Part shown: positions 24,510 to 32,345 of the stretch, in pieces | Layout of the letters: every line of letters begins with the position of its first letter | Numbering within the stretch: position 1 is the first letter of the stretch | Assembly: GCF_026340095.1 (NCBI RefSeq) | Contig: NZ_JAPEPO010000002.1 | Coordinates: 1,178,001-1,242,000 of the forward strand | Origin: Streptomyces sp. NBC_01446 | GTDB taxonomy: Bacteria; Actinomycetota; Actinomycetes; Streptomycetales; Streptomycetaceae | Direction of reading: 5' to 3' | Length of the DNA stretch: 64,000 nucleotides | Translations under genes and position numbers: made by a program | The notes under the pieces: model-generated | Databases searched by the model: none | What the model saw: the letters and a program-made list of their open reading frames with translations, nothing else | Told to the model about the DNA's origin: nothing

Positions 24510-25490
24510 ATGGGTCAGCCCGTGGTGGTCTTCACCGACCCCGAGGAGCTGGATGTCGAGCCGGGCGAACGCCTGCTGCGCGACGCGGGCTTCGAGGTCC
24601 GCGTCGTCGGGAGCCGCGACCCCGCCAGGATCGCGGTGGCCGCGCACGACGCCGAGGCACTGATCGTCGGCTACGCCCCCGTGGACGCGGCCCTCCTGGA
24701 CCGGCTGCCCACCCTGCGCATGCTGGCCACGATGTCCGCGGGCTACGACATGGTGGACACCGCCGAGGCCCGCCGGCGCGGCCTGTGGGTGAGCAACCTG
24801 CCGCACGCGGCCACCGAGGACGTCGCCGTGCACGCGCTCGCGGCCACCCTCTCCCTCGTACGCCACCTGCCGCACGCCGACGCCACGGTGCGAAACGGCG
24901 GCTGGAACACGGAGTTCGGCGAACTGCCGCGCCGGGCGAGCGAGTTGACGCTCGGCCTGGTCGGGTTCGGCCGTATCGCGCGCGCCGTGGCGCGGATGGC
25001 GGCGCCCGTCTTCGGCCGCGTGGCCGCCTTCGACCCGCACGCCGACCCGGCCGGCTGGCCGCCCGAGGTCGAGCGGCTCGGCCTCGACGAGCTGGTCGGC
25101 CGCGCCGACGTGCTGTCCCTGCACACCCCGCTCACCCCGCAGACCCACGGCCTCGCGGACGAGGCCCTGCTCGCCCGGATGCGGCCGGGCTCGTTCCTCG
25201 TGAACGTCGCACGCGGTGAACTCGTCGGCGCCGACGCGCTCCTGCGGGCGCTGGACAGCGGGCATCTCGCCGGGGCCGCACTCGATGTGTTCCCGGTCGA
25301 ACCCCCGACCGCCGACGACCCGCTGCGCACCCACCCGCGCATCCAGCTCTCCCCGCACAGCGCGTTCCTGTCCGACGCCTCGCAGCGCGCATACGTGTGC
25401 GCGCCCGCCGAGAACGTCATCGCCTGGCACCGCACCGGCCGCCCGCTCACCCCCGTGGTCGACCCGACTCTCGAAGGAGCCGTCTCGTGA
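24510..25490 (+). CDS. D-isomer-specific 2-hydroxyacid dehydrogenase
   Basis: Protein of 326 residues. The Rossmann fingerprint is LGLVGFGRIARAVARM followed by an acidic residue in VAAFDPHADP (NAD binding). Catalytic residues fit the family: Arg in NVARGELVG, a Glu/Asp in the FPVEPP region and His in QLSPHSAF. It would interconvert a 2-hydroxy acid and a 2-oxo acid. The ATG at 24510 is preceded by GGGGAGAA. Its stop overlaps the next gene by four bases (GTGA), linking it to a class II aldolase. Confidence 0.9.
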   Translation: MGQPVVVFTDPEELDVEPGERLLRDAGFEVRVVGSRDPARIAVAAHDAEALIVGYAPVDAALLDRLPTLRMLATMSAGYDMVDTAEARRRGLWVSNLPHAATEDVAVHALAATLSLVRHLPHADATVRNGGWNTEFGELPRRASELTLGLVGFGRIARAVARMAAPVFGRVAAFDPHADPAGWPPEVERLGLDELVGRADVLSLHTPLTPQTHGLADEALLARMRPGSFLVNVARGELVGADALLRALDSGHLAGAALDVFPVEPPTADDPLRTHPRIQLSPHSAFLSDASQRAYVCAPAENVIAWHRTGRPLTPVVDPTLEGAVS

Positions 25491-26275
25491 CCGACCTGCT
25501 GACCCCCGCCGCCGATCAGGACGCCGCGCAGACGGAGCTGCGGCTGCGCCGCGAACTCGCCGCGGTCTACCGGCTCGTGGCCCATTTCCGCATGACCGAC
25601 CTGATCTTCACGCACATCTCGCTGCGCCTGCCGGGCCCGGACCACCACTTCCTGATCAACCCGTACGGGCTGCTGTTCGAGGAGATCACCGCCTCCAACC
25701 TGGTCAAGATCGACCTGTCCGGGAACCCGGTGGAGCCGACCCCTTACCCGGTCAACCCGGCCGGGTTCGTCATCCACAGCGCGATCCACGCCGCCCGCGA
25801 GGACGCCCACTGCGTCCTGCACACGCACACCAAGGCGGGCTGCGCCGTCGCCGCGCAGCAGGGCGGGCTGCTGCCGCTGAACCAGATGTCGATGGAGTTC
25901 CACAACCGGGTCGGCTACCACGACTACGAAGGTGTGGCGCTCAACCTGGACGAGCAGAAGCGCCTGGTCGACGACATCGGCGGCCACCCCGCGCTGATCC
26001 TGCGCAACCACGGCCTGCTCACCGTCGGCGGGAGCGCGGCCCAGGCGTTCCTGCGCATGTACTACCTGGAGAAGGCCTGCGAGATCCAGGTCACCGCGCA
26101 GGCCGGCGGCGTCCCGCTCACCGTTCCGTCGCCGGAGGTGTGCGAGTACACCGCCCGGCAGCTCGCGGGCGAGGCGGAGACCGACTCGGACTTCCAGGAC
26201 GAGGACGCGTACGAGCTGGCGTGGGCGGCGATGCTGCGCCTCCTCGACCGGATCGCGCCCGACTACAAGGACTGA
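25487..26275 (+). CDS. class II aldolase/adducin family protein
   Basis: Protein of 262 residues starting at the GTG that overlaps the dehydrogenase stop. Zinc ligands are visible as HTHTKAG and the later His in RNHGLLTVG; FRMTDLIFTHISLRLPG is the usual N-terminal block. The group includes fuculose-phosphate aldolases and many decarboxylase/aldolase-like enzymes for non-sugar acids. Coupling to a 2-hydroxyacid dehydrogenase, and the divergent amidohydrolase and transporter, point to a four-gene route for uptake and breakdown of an organic acid or amide (inference). A terminator follows. Confidence 0.88.
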   Translation: MTDLLTPAADQDAAQTELRLRRELAAVYRLVAHFRMTDLIFTHISLRLPGPDHHFLINPYGLLFEEITASNLVKIDLSGNPVEPTPYPVNPAGFVIHSAIHAAREDAHCVLHTHTKAGCAVAAQQGGLLPLNQMSMEFHNRVGYHDYEGVALNLDEQKRLVDDIGGHPALILRNHGLLTVGGSAAQAFLRMYYLEKACEIQVTAQAGGVPLTVPSPEVCEYTARQLAGEAETDSDFQDEDAYELAWAAMLRLLDRIAPDYKD

Positions 26276-26316
26276 GCGGAAGCCAAGCGCTGAACCGAGC
26301 GGAAGCGAAAGTGGAC

Positions 26317-26341
26317 AGCGGGGCCCCCTTCGGGCCCCGCT
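26317..26341 (+). terminator. hairpin terminator after aldolase gene
   Basis: AGCGGGGCCC (26317-26326) and GGGCCCCGCT (26332-26341) pair perfectly with a 5-nt loop CCTTC. It separates the aldolase from pstS. Confidence 0.75.
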
Positions 26342-26371
26342 CGCCCTTCGTACAGTGGTGCTTCGCCTGTA

Positions 26372-26393
26372 GTTCACCCTCACGTCACCCCAC
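26372..26393 (+). promoter_or_regulatory. PHO box (PhoP operator) of pstS
   Basis: GTTCACCCTCA (26372-26382) and CGTCACCCCAC (26383-26393) are two adjacent 11-bp direct repeats close to the Streptomyces PhoP consensus, which is built on GTTCACC units. The box ends 60 bp before the pstS start codon, so induction under phosphate limitation is expected. Confidence 0.7.
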
Positions 26394-26453
26394 GACCGCC
26401 ATGATCGGTAAGCATTTGTCCTTCCGATCGCGGTTTCATCAGGGGGAACGACA

Positions 26454-27593
26454 GTGCAGAGCGCCCGTGCCAGACGTGTGATCAAGCGGAGCGTTCCGGC
26501 CGGTGCGGCTGTCGTCGCGGCCACGCTCCTGCTCGCGGGGTGCGGGGCGGGCGGCCCGGGTGCCACCGACGATCGCGCGTCCTCGGCCGACGCCTCCCCC
26601 GTCGCCGACCTCGACTGCGCAGGCAAGAGTCAGGTGCCGGGCTCGGGTTCGACGGCCCAGCAGAACGTGATGAAGTACTGGATCGACCAGTACCAACGCG
26701 CCTGCCCCGGCGTCCAGATCGCCTACAACCCGCTCGGATCGGGCGCCGGCGCCGCCCAGTTCCTGCGCGGCGCGACCGCGTTCGGCGGCTCGGACAGTGC
26801 GCTGAAGCCCGAAGAGGTCGAGCTGTCGAAGCAAACGTGCACCGGCGGCCGGGCCATCAACCTGCCCATGGCGGGCGGCCCCATCGCGGTCGGCTACAAC
26901 CTGCCCGGCGTCGACGACCTGGTCCTCGACGCCCCGACCCTCGCCGGGATCTTCGACACCCGGATCACCACCTGGGACGCCCCGCAGATCCGCGCGCTCA
27001 ACCCCGTCGCGAAACTCCCCTCGACCCGCATCCGCCCGGTGCACCGCTCGGACGACTCGGGCACCACACAGAACCTTCAGGCCTACCTCGCCGGAGCCGC
27101 CCCCACCGCCTGGCCCTACTCGGCGGAGAAGTCCTGGCAGGCCAGGGGCGGCGGCTCGGCGAACGGCTCCAGCGGAGTCGTCTCCGAGGTCAACTCCTCG
27201 TACGGGTCGATCGGTTACTTCGAGCTGTCCTTCGCGGCGAGCAGCCACGTACCGACCGTCCGCATCGACACGGGCACGGCGGAGCCCGTCGCCCCGTCGC
27301 CGCAGTCCGCGTCGGCGGGAATCGCCGCGGCCCGTGTGGCCGGCGAGGGCAAGGACATGTCACTGAAGTTCCGCTACGGCCACTCGGCCGCGGGGGCGTA
27401 CCCGATCGTCCTGGTCACGTACGAGATCGTGTGCGACAAGGGCAATCGGGCCGCCACACTCCCGGCGCTCAAGTCCTTCCTCACCTACACCGCGAGCGAC
27501 GAGGGCCAGCAGGCGCTGACCCGGATCCACTACGCACCCCTGCCGGACACCGTCGCGACCCGGGTGCGGCAGACCGTGCAGTCCCTTCCCTGA
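26454..27593 (+). CDS. pstS: phosphate ABC transporter substrate-binding lipoprotein
   Basis: Protein of 379 residues. A basic N-terminus and hydrophobic stretch end in the lipobox LLAGCG (Cys about residue 30), so it is a membrane-anchored lipoprotein. PstS phosphate-binding loops are recognisable: GSGSTAQQ, AFGGSDSAL and HRSDDSGTTQN. GTG 26454 has AGGGGGAACG upstream. A PHO box precedes it. The membrane and ATPase genes pstC, pstA and pstB, which normally follow, are absent; a GNAT gene comes next instead. It may be an additional or relocated copy feeding a Pst permease coded elsewhere. Confidence 0.92.
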   Translation: MQSARARRVIKRSVPAGAAVVAATLLLAGCGAGGPGATDDRASSADASPVADLDCAGKSQVPGSGSTAQQNVMKYWIDQYQRACPGVQIAYNPLGSGAGAAQFLRGATAFGGSDSALKPEEVELSKQTCTGGRAINLPMAGGPIAVGYNLPGVDDLVLDAPTLAGIFDTRITTWDAPQIRALNPVAKLPSTRIRPVHRSDDSGTTQNLQAYLAGAAPTAWPYSAEKSWQARGGGSANGSSGVVSEVNSSYGSIGYFELSFAASSHVPTVRIDTGTAEPVAPSPQSASAGIAAARVAGEGKDMSLKFRYGHSAAGAYPIVLVTYEIVCDKGNRAATLPALKSFLTYTASDEGQQALTRIHYAPLPDTVATRVRQTVQSLP

Positions 27594-27749
27594 CGCCGCG
27601 GGGCCGCACCTTCCAAGCGCACTTTTCCCCAAGTACCCTGAGGTCAGCGGGAGTTCGCGCGGCAGGGCGTGACGCCCCGTTCCCCTCGTCGCCCGTGAGT
27701 GTCACCATGCTGAGCCCGGGCATGTCCCGCGGCCTGACGGGAGGCTCGT

Positions 27750-28313
27750 ATGGCTCAGGTGTACTTGCGGCGGCTGTCGCGGTGGCAGGCGGAACAGCAG
27801 CGGGAAGCCGTCGCTGACGTGTACGTCTCGGCGTACCACGGGGCCGCGGGCGCCGAGTACCGCGACCGGCAGGGGTTCTTGACCCGGTTCGAGAAACACG
27901 GTCAGCGGCCCGACTTCGACATGGTGGTGGCCGACTCGGGCGGGCTCGTCGGCTGCCTCTACGGGTACCGGGCCGACCGCACCGGTGACTGGTGGGCGGG
28001 CTTCCGGGGTGACCTGCCGACCGAGTTCGAGGAACTCACCGCGTCCGGCCGGGCCTTCGTCCTTGCCGAACTGATGGTGCTGCCCGCGCATCGGCGCCAC
28101 GGCGTCGCGACGGACCTGCAGACCCGGCTCCTCGCGCGCCACGACACCGACCTGATCGTCGCGGCGGTGCCCCGGTCCGACCCCGCCGTGTCCGAGGCGC
28201 CGGGCTCCGCGCTGCTGCGCTCCTGGGGCTGGCTGAACCTCGGTACATCGGGCCCCGGCGACGCACCCGGGGCGAGCGACAGGCAGGTGTGGGTACGCAG
28301 GCCCGTGAGGTGA
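27750..28313 (+). CDS. GNAT family N-acetyltransferase
   Basis: Protein of 187 residues. The acetyl-CoA site is seen in FVLAELMVLPAHRRHGVATDLQTRLL (R-R-H-G-V-A pattern), followed by LIVAAVPRSDPAVSEA and the LLRSWGWLNLGT block typical of motif B. The substrate cannot be predicted. The ATG lies at 27750 with GGGAGG (27740-27745) close upstream. It stands alone between pstS and a frameshifted gene. Confidence 0.85.
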   Translation: MAQVYLRRLSRWQAEQQREAVADVYVSAYHGAAGAEYRDRQGFLTRFEKHGQRPDFDMVVADSGGLVGCLYGYRADRTGDWWAGFRGDLPTEFEELTASGRAFVLAELMVLPAHRRHGVATDLQTRLLARHDTDLIVAAVPRSDPAVSEAPGSALLRSWGWLNLGTSGPGDAPGASDRQVWVRRPVR

Positions 28314-28354
28314 GCTCCGGCCGCTCCCCCACGGACGATCTATAGCCTCTCCCC

Positions 28355-28992
28355 ATGGGTCTGGACATCACCGTTCTCGTCGTCGACTGGGACCACCTCG
28401 GGCGGACGCCTGCCGCGGAGCGCCTCGGCATGCTGGAGGACGCCGTGTACCCGGACGACGACTGCGACGACGGTGTCAGTGGTGCGGACGCGCGGGTCGA
28501 GCACGGCTGGGTGCGGCGGCCCGATACGCCGTGGTGCGCCCTGTACGAGTTCTTCCGGACCCTCGGATCGTTCAAGCCGCACTTCTGGACCGGCCAGGCA
28601 TGGGAGGACGTTCGTGACTTCGCCGAACCCGACCTGCGGGCGGCGCTCGACGAGTTCCTGGCGGGGCTGTTCTGGCCGGGCCTCGACGAAGCCGACACGG
28701 ACACGAGCGCGGACGATGAGCCGGTTGTCGGGCTCTTCCCCGCCGAACGGGATCCCTGGCACCCTGACTGCTCGTAGTCCGCACGCCGGAGCAAGTCCCG
28801 GACCTGGCGCGCGCGTGGGCCGTTGCCGCACCCCTTCTCGAAGACCTCCGCGCGCCGTACGCGGTGCACGCGGAGAGACCCGGGCGCTGGATAGCGAACT
28901 TCGAGGAGTTCGCCATGCTGGTCCGCGACTGGGGCGAGGTGGTGACCGAGGCGTCCCGGAGCGGACGTGGCCTGATCGGACTCCCGATCTGA
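28355..28992 (+). pseudogene. conserved hypothetical protein split by a frameshift
   Basis: The first frame codes for 140 residues (MGLDITVLVVDWDHLGRTP...FKPHFWTGQAWEDVRDF...) and stops at 28777. The next frame carries on with a coherent tail to a stop at 28990-28992: LVVRTPEQVPDLARAWA, then IANFEEFAMLVRDWGEVV and GLIGLPI. Loss of one base near 28768-28775 explains the break, and the restored protein would be about 212 residues. The family is familiar from Streptomyces genomes but has no known function; it is acidic and cytosolic. As with the other frameshifts here, a sequencing error is possible. Confidence 0.7.
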
Positions 28993-29167
28993 CGACACAT
29001 GACGACAACTGGGGACATCTGAAGACAACCGGCAGCCCTGGGACACCATTGCCGCCGACGGTCCCGTACCGCCTCCCACCTCGTACGACCGGCCTCAAAG
29101 CTCTGTTGACGCGCATGGGATGCTGAGGCGTCCGCGGATCATGGCTGGATCAGGAGAGTGCGGCAGA

Positions 29168-31423
29168 GTGAGGGCAGTGACACGGCTGACGAGGATCGGT
29201 GGCACGTGGGACCGGTTCGTGGCGTCCGATCCGGGGCTGCTGCGGCTGATGGCGGGACTGCGGACGGTCGGCGCGATCGCGCTCACCCTGGCCGTCCTCG
29301 CGGCGCTCCGCACCGATGTGACACACATGGTCGCCGGCGCCATGGCCGCGATGGTGGCCACCTTCGCGATCAGGGAGAAGGACGTACGCGGCCAGGCGGT
29401 CACCCTCGCCCTCGGCCTGCCCGTGGCGCTCACGGCCGTGTCGCTCGCCGCGCTGCTGCACAACAAGGTCATCGCGGGTGACCTCTTCTTCATCGCCCTG
29501 ATCTTCGGGGCCGTCTACAGCCGCAGGTTCGGCGACCGCGGCACCGCGCTGGGTCTGATCGGCTTTCAGATCTACTTCGTCTCCCTGTTCGTGAGCGCGA
29601 CGGTGTCGTCGCTGCCAAGGCTGTACGCGACGCTGGCCATCGCCTTCGCGTGCAGCGCGGTCGTGCGCTTCGCCGTCGTGCCCGAGACACCGGAGCGGGT
29701 CCTCGGCCGGCTGCGTGACGCGTTCAGGGCGCGGCTCGCGCAGCTGGTGGACACGCAGACCGAACTGCTCGACGCCGAACCCGACCAACTGGAAAAGGTC
29801 CTCGACGACCTGCGGCGGGGCACCGCGCGTCTGCACGAGACGGCACTGATGATCCAGGGCCGCCTGGAGGAGGGCACCCGGGACTCGGCCACGGCCGCCC
29901 TCGTACAACGCAGGGTCGCCGACGCCGAGATCGCGGCCGAACGGCTCGGCGTCCTGCTGCTCAACGCCCGCAGCGCCGAACGTGCCGACACCCTCACCCT
30001 GCACCTGCCGCACGCACCCGTTCCGGAGCCGTCGAAGCGCCTGTACGCCGACGACGACGCGACCGCGACCCTGCGCCGCGACCTCAACGCTCTGCACCTG
30101 CTCGTCGCCCGCCCCGTGTCGGGCGACCGCGGGACGGCGCTCGCGCACGTGCGCAACCGGCTGCTCGCCTACCGCGACGAGGACAACCTGCCGCGCGGCT
30201 CCGCCGCAGTGCAGGACGTCTTCCGTGGGATCGGTGAGGCGGCGCGCGCCGTCATGGGTCTGCGGGTCGCCCTCGACGGACCGCAGGACGAGTCCGACGA
30301 CACCCCGGCGACGACGCGCTCCCGCGAGGAACTCGACGCCGAGGACCTCGCGATCACCGGCTCCGAGCAGGACGAGGACGACGCGGACGACCGCACCGGG
30401 CTCCAGCGGCCCACGACGCGGGCCGCGTTCCAGGTCGCGGTGGGCTCGTCTCTGGCCATCGTCGGCGGAGAGTTCCTGTCCAGCCAGCGGTGGTACTGGG
30501 CGGTCCTGACGTGCTGGGTGGTCTTCCTCAACACCGCGTCCACGGGCGAAATCCTGGTCAAGGGCTACCGCCGGCTCCTCGGAACGGTGTTCGGGGTGGT
30601 CGCCGGTGTCGCGCTCGCGGGCGTGGTCGGCAACCACACCTGGACGGCGTTCGCCCTCGTCCTGGTCTTCATCTTCGCGATGTTCTTCACCGCGCCGCTG
30701 TCGTACGCCCTGATGTCGTTCTTCGTCACGGCGATGCTGGGCCTGCTCTACACGCTGCTGAACACCTACAGCCTGGACGTGCTGGTCCTGCGGATCGAGG
30801 AGACGGCGCTCGGCGCCGCGTGCGGCATCGTCGCCGCGGTGCTCGTGCTGCCGGTGCACACGGACCGCCGTACCGACGAACTCCTCAGCACGGTCCTGGT
30901 CAGGCTCGGGGACGTCGTGTCGGCCGCCGTGGAGCAGCTCAGCGGTGGACCCGCGGTCGATCTGCTCGACAAGGCTCGGGACCTGGACACGGCCCTGGAC
31001 GATCTGCGCGCCTCCACGAAGCCGCTGACCCACCCGATCACGCCGCTGCGCGTGCGGCGGCAGACGGCCCGCTATCTGGTGGCGCTCCTGGAGACCTGCG
31101 CCTATCACGCGCGGTCCCTGGCGGCGACGGCCGAGCTGGTGCCGTACAGCAAGACCATCGCGGCGGATCCGCGGCTCGAGCGGGCCGGGGTGCGTATCGC
31201 CCACAACATCGGCGTGATCGACGCGCATGTGCGGGACGAGAAGACCGGCGGAGAGGTCCAGGCGGGCGCGAGCATCGCCTCGATGCTGGAGGCGGACGGG
31301 CCCGGGGCGCTGCGCTCGGGCACGGTCACCTTCCGCGTCCTGCGGCATCTCCAGCGACTCGACGAGGGGGTCGTGGGTCTCGCCCGGCCGCTCGATGTGC
31401 CGGTCGCGGGGCGCCGGCGCTGA
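29168..31423 (+). CDS. FUSC-like integral membrane protein
   Basis: Protein of about 751 residues with two membrane halves: hydrophobic segments near residues 30-170 and again near 425-560, separated by a long charged cytosolic region, then a C-terminal helical domain. This duplicated arrangement matches aromatic acid exporter/fusaric acid resistance-like (FUSC) proteins. The second half has WYWAVLTCWVVFLNT and YRRLLGTVFGVVAGV, typical of the family. The GTG at 29168 follows CAGGAGAG by about 10 nt; other GTG/ATG starts (29120, 29141) are in frame. Role probably export of organic acids or a stress-linked membrane function. Confidence 0.8.
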   Translation: MRAVTRLTRIGGTWDRFVASDPGLLRLMAGLRTVGAIALTLAVLAALRTDVTHMVAGAMAAMVATFAIREKDVRGQAVTLALGLPVALTAVSLAALLHNKVIAGDLFFIALIFGAVYSRRFGDRGTALGLIGFQIYFVSLFVSATVSSLPRLYATLAIAFACSAVVRFAVVPETPERVLGRLRDAFRARLAQLVDTQTELLDAEPDQLEKVLDDLRRGTARLHETALMIQGRLEEGTRDSATAALVQRRVADAEIAAERLGVLLLNARSAERADTLTLHLPHAPVPEPSKRLYADDDATATLRRDLNALHLLVARPVSGDRGTALAHVRNRLLAYRDEDNLPRGSAAVQDVFRGIGEAARAVMGLRVALDGPQDESDDTPATTRSREELDAEDLAITGSEQDEDDADDRTGLQRPTTRAAFQVAVGSSLAIVGGEFLSSQRWYWAVLTCWVVFLNTASTGEILVKGYRRLLGTVFGVVAGVALAGVVGNHTWTAFALVLVFIFAMFFTAPLSYALMSFFVTAMLGLLYTLLNTYSLDVLVLRIEETALGAACGIVAAVLVLPVHTDRRTDELLSTVLVRLGDVVSAAVEQLSGGPAVDLLDKARDLDTALDDLRASTKPLTHPITPLRVRRQTARYLVALLETCAYHARSLAATAELVPYSKTIAADPRLERAGVRIAHNIGVIDAHVRDEKTGGEVQAGASIASMLEADGPGALRSGTVTFRVLRHLQRLDEGVVGLARPLDVPVAGRRR

Positions 31424-31432
31424 GCGCTGTGG

Positions 31433-31488
31433 CCTTGTGGTCTTGTGGTCTTGTGGTCTTGTGGTCTTGTGGTCTTGTGAGAAGTCGG
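31433..31488. repeat. 8-bp tandem repeat (TCTTGTGG)
   Basis: Seven consecutive octamers, five of them perfect TCTTGTGG copies (31441-31480), with imperfect copies at each end. The array starts ten bases after the stop codon of the FUSC-like gene. Such perfect short arrays are prone to slippage in copy number. Confidence 0.9.
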
Positions 31489-31588
31489 GCACGGAGCGGG
31501 CCGGGGCGGCCTGATCGGCTGCCCCGGCCCGTCGACTGTGTCCGTCCGCCGGCCGTCGAGTGGCGGCGGTCAGGCGTCGTTCCGGAGG

Positions 31589-32086
31589 CTAGAGAACGCC
31601 GGACTCGGAGATGGTGACCTTCGCCGAGGGCGCGCCGCTGCGGGAGCCGAGGGCCTCGATCTTCTTGACGAGCTCCATGCTGGACTCGTCTGCGACCTCA
31701 CCGAACACGACGTGCTTGCCGTCGAGCCAGTCGGTCACGATCGTGGTGATGAAGAACTGCGAGCCGTTGGTGTTCGGGCCCGCGTTGGCCATGGAGAGCA
31801 GGCCCGGCTTGGTGTGCTTGAGCTGGAAGTTCTCGTCGGCGAACTTCTCGCCGTAGATGCTCTTGCCGCCCGTGCCGTTACCGGCGGTGAAGTCGCCGCC
31901 CTGGAGCATGAACTGCGGGATGATGCGGTGGAACGACGACCCCGCGTAGCCGTAGCCCTTCTCGCCCGTGGCCAGGGCACGGAAGTTCTCCACCGTCTTC
32001 GGGACGACGTCGTCGAAGAGGTTGAAGCTGATGCGCCCGGCGGGCTTGTCGTCGATGGTGATGTCGAAATATGCCTTGATTGCCAT
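31589..32086 (-). CDS. peptidyl-prolyl cis-trans isomerase (cyclophilin)
   Basis: Protein of 165 residues covering the whole cyclophilin fold. Active-site residues are in FHRIIPQFMLQGGDF (Arg, Phe, Gln), MANAGPNTNGSQFFIT and the tryptophan of DWLDGKHVVFG, the cyclosporin-binding position. It catalyses proline isomerisation in the cytosol, as no signal peptide is present. AAGGA lies 8 bases before the ATG at 32086. It is a single-gene unit divergent from the protease gene. Confidence 0.95.
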   Translation of the reverse strand: MAIKAYFDITIDDKPAGRISFNLFDDVVPKTVENFRALATGEKGYGYAGSSFHRIIPQFMLQGGDFTAGNGTGGKSIYGEKFADENFQLKHTKPGLLSMANAGPNTNGSQFFITTIVTDWLDGKHVVFGEVADESSMELVKKIEALGSRSGAPSAKVTISESGVL

Positions 32087-32294
32087 GGCGACATCCTTGC
32101 ACTCCCCATGGCCCGAGCGCTCCTCGGGCCGGGCTTTCGCACGTCGCGCGGGCCGCGCGTCCACTCGATCGGCCCGCCCCCGGATCGGCGACGGCACGGC
32201 GACCGGGCAGCGCCCCGCTGAACGAGGCGCCCCGCCCGTACGTACGTGAAGCGAGGGGACAGGCCGGTCGGTGTTCTCAACGCCCGTTCCCCTC

Positions 32295-32309
32295 AAGGTC
32301 GTTGACCTT
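32295..32309. promoter_or_regulatory. AAGGTC-N3-GACCTT repeat over protease -35
   Basis: AAGGTC (32295-32300) and GACCTT (32304-32309) are perfect arms around GTT. TTGACC within it (32302-32307) may be the -35 of the protease gene, so a bound regulator would block polymerase. The -10 is weak. Confidence 0.4.
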
Positions 32310-32345
32310 TTGCCCGTACGCCGTTCCGCACGTTGGGGAGTCTGG

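Noticed and set aside
29150..31492. 780-codon open frame on the minus strand opposite the FUSC-like gene
   Set aside because: Typical GC-rich antisense shadow: composition is Arg/Gly/Asp/Val-rich with no domain, while the plus strand codes for a recognisable membrane protein.
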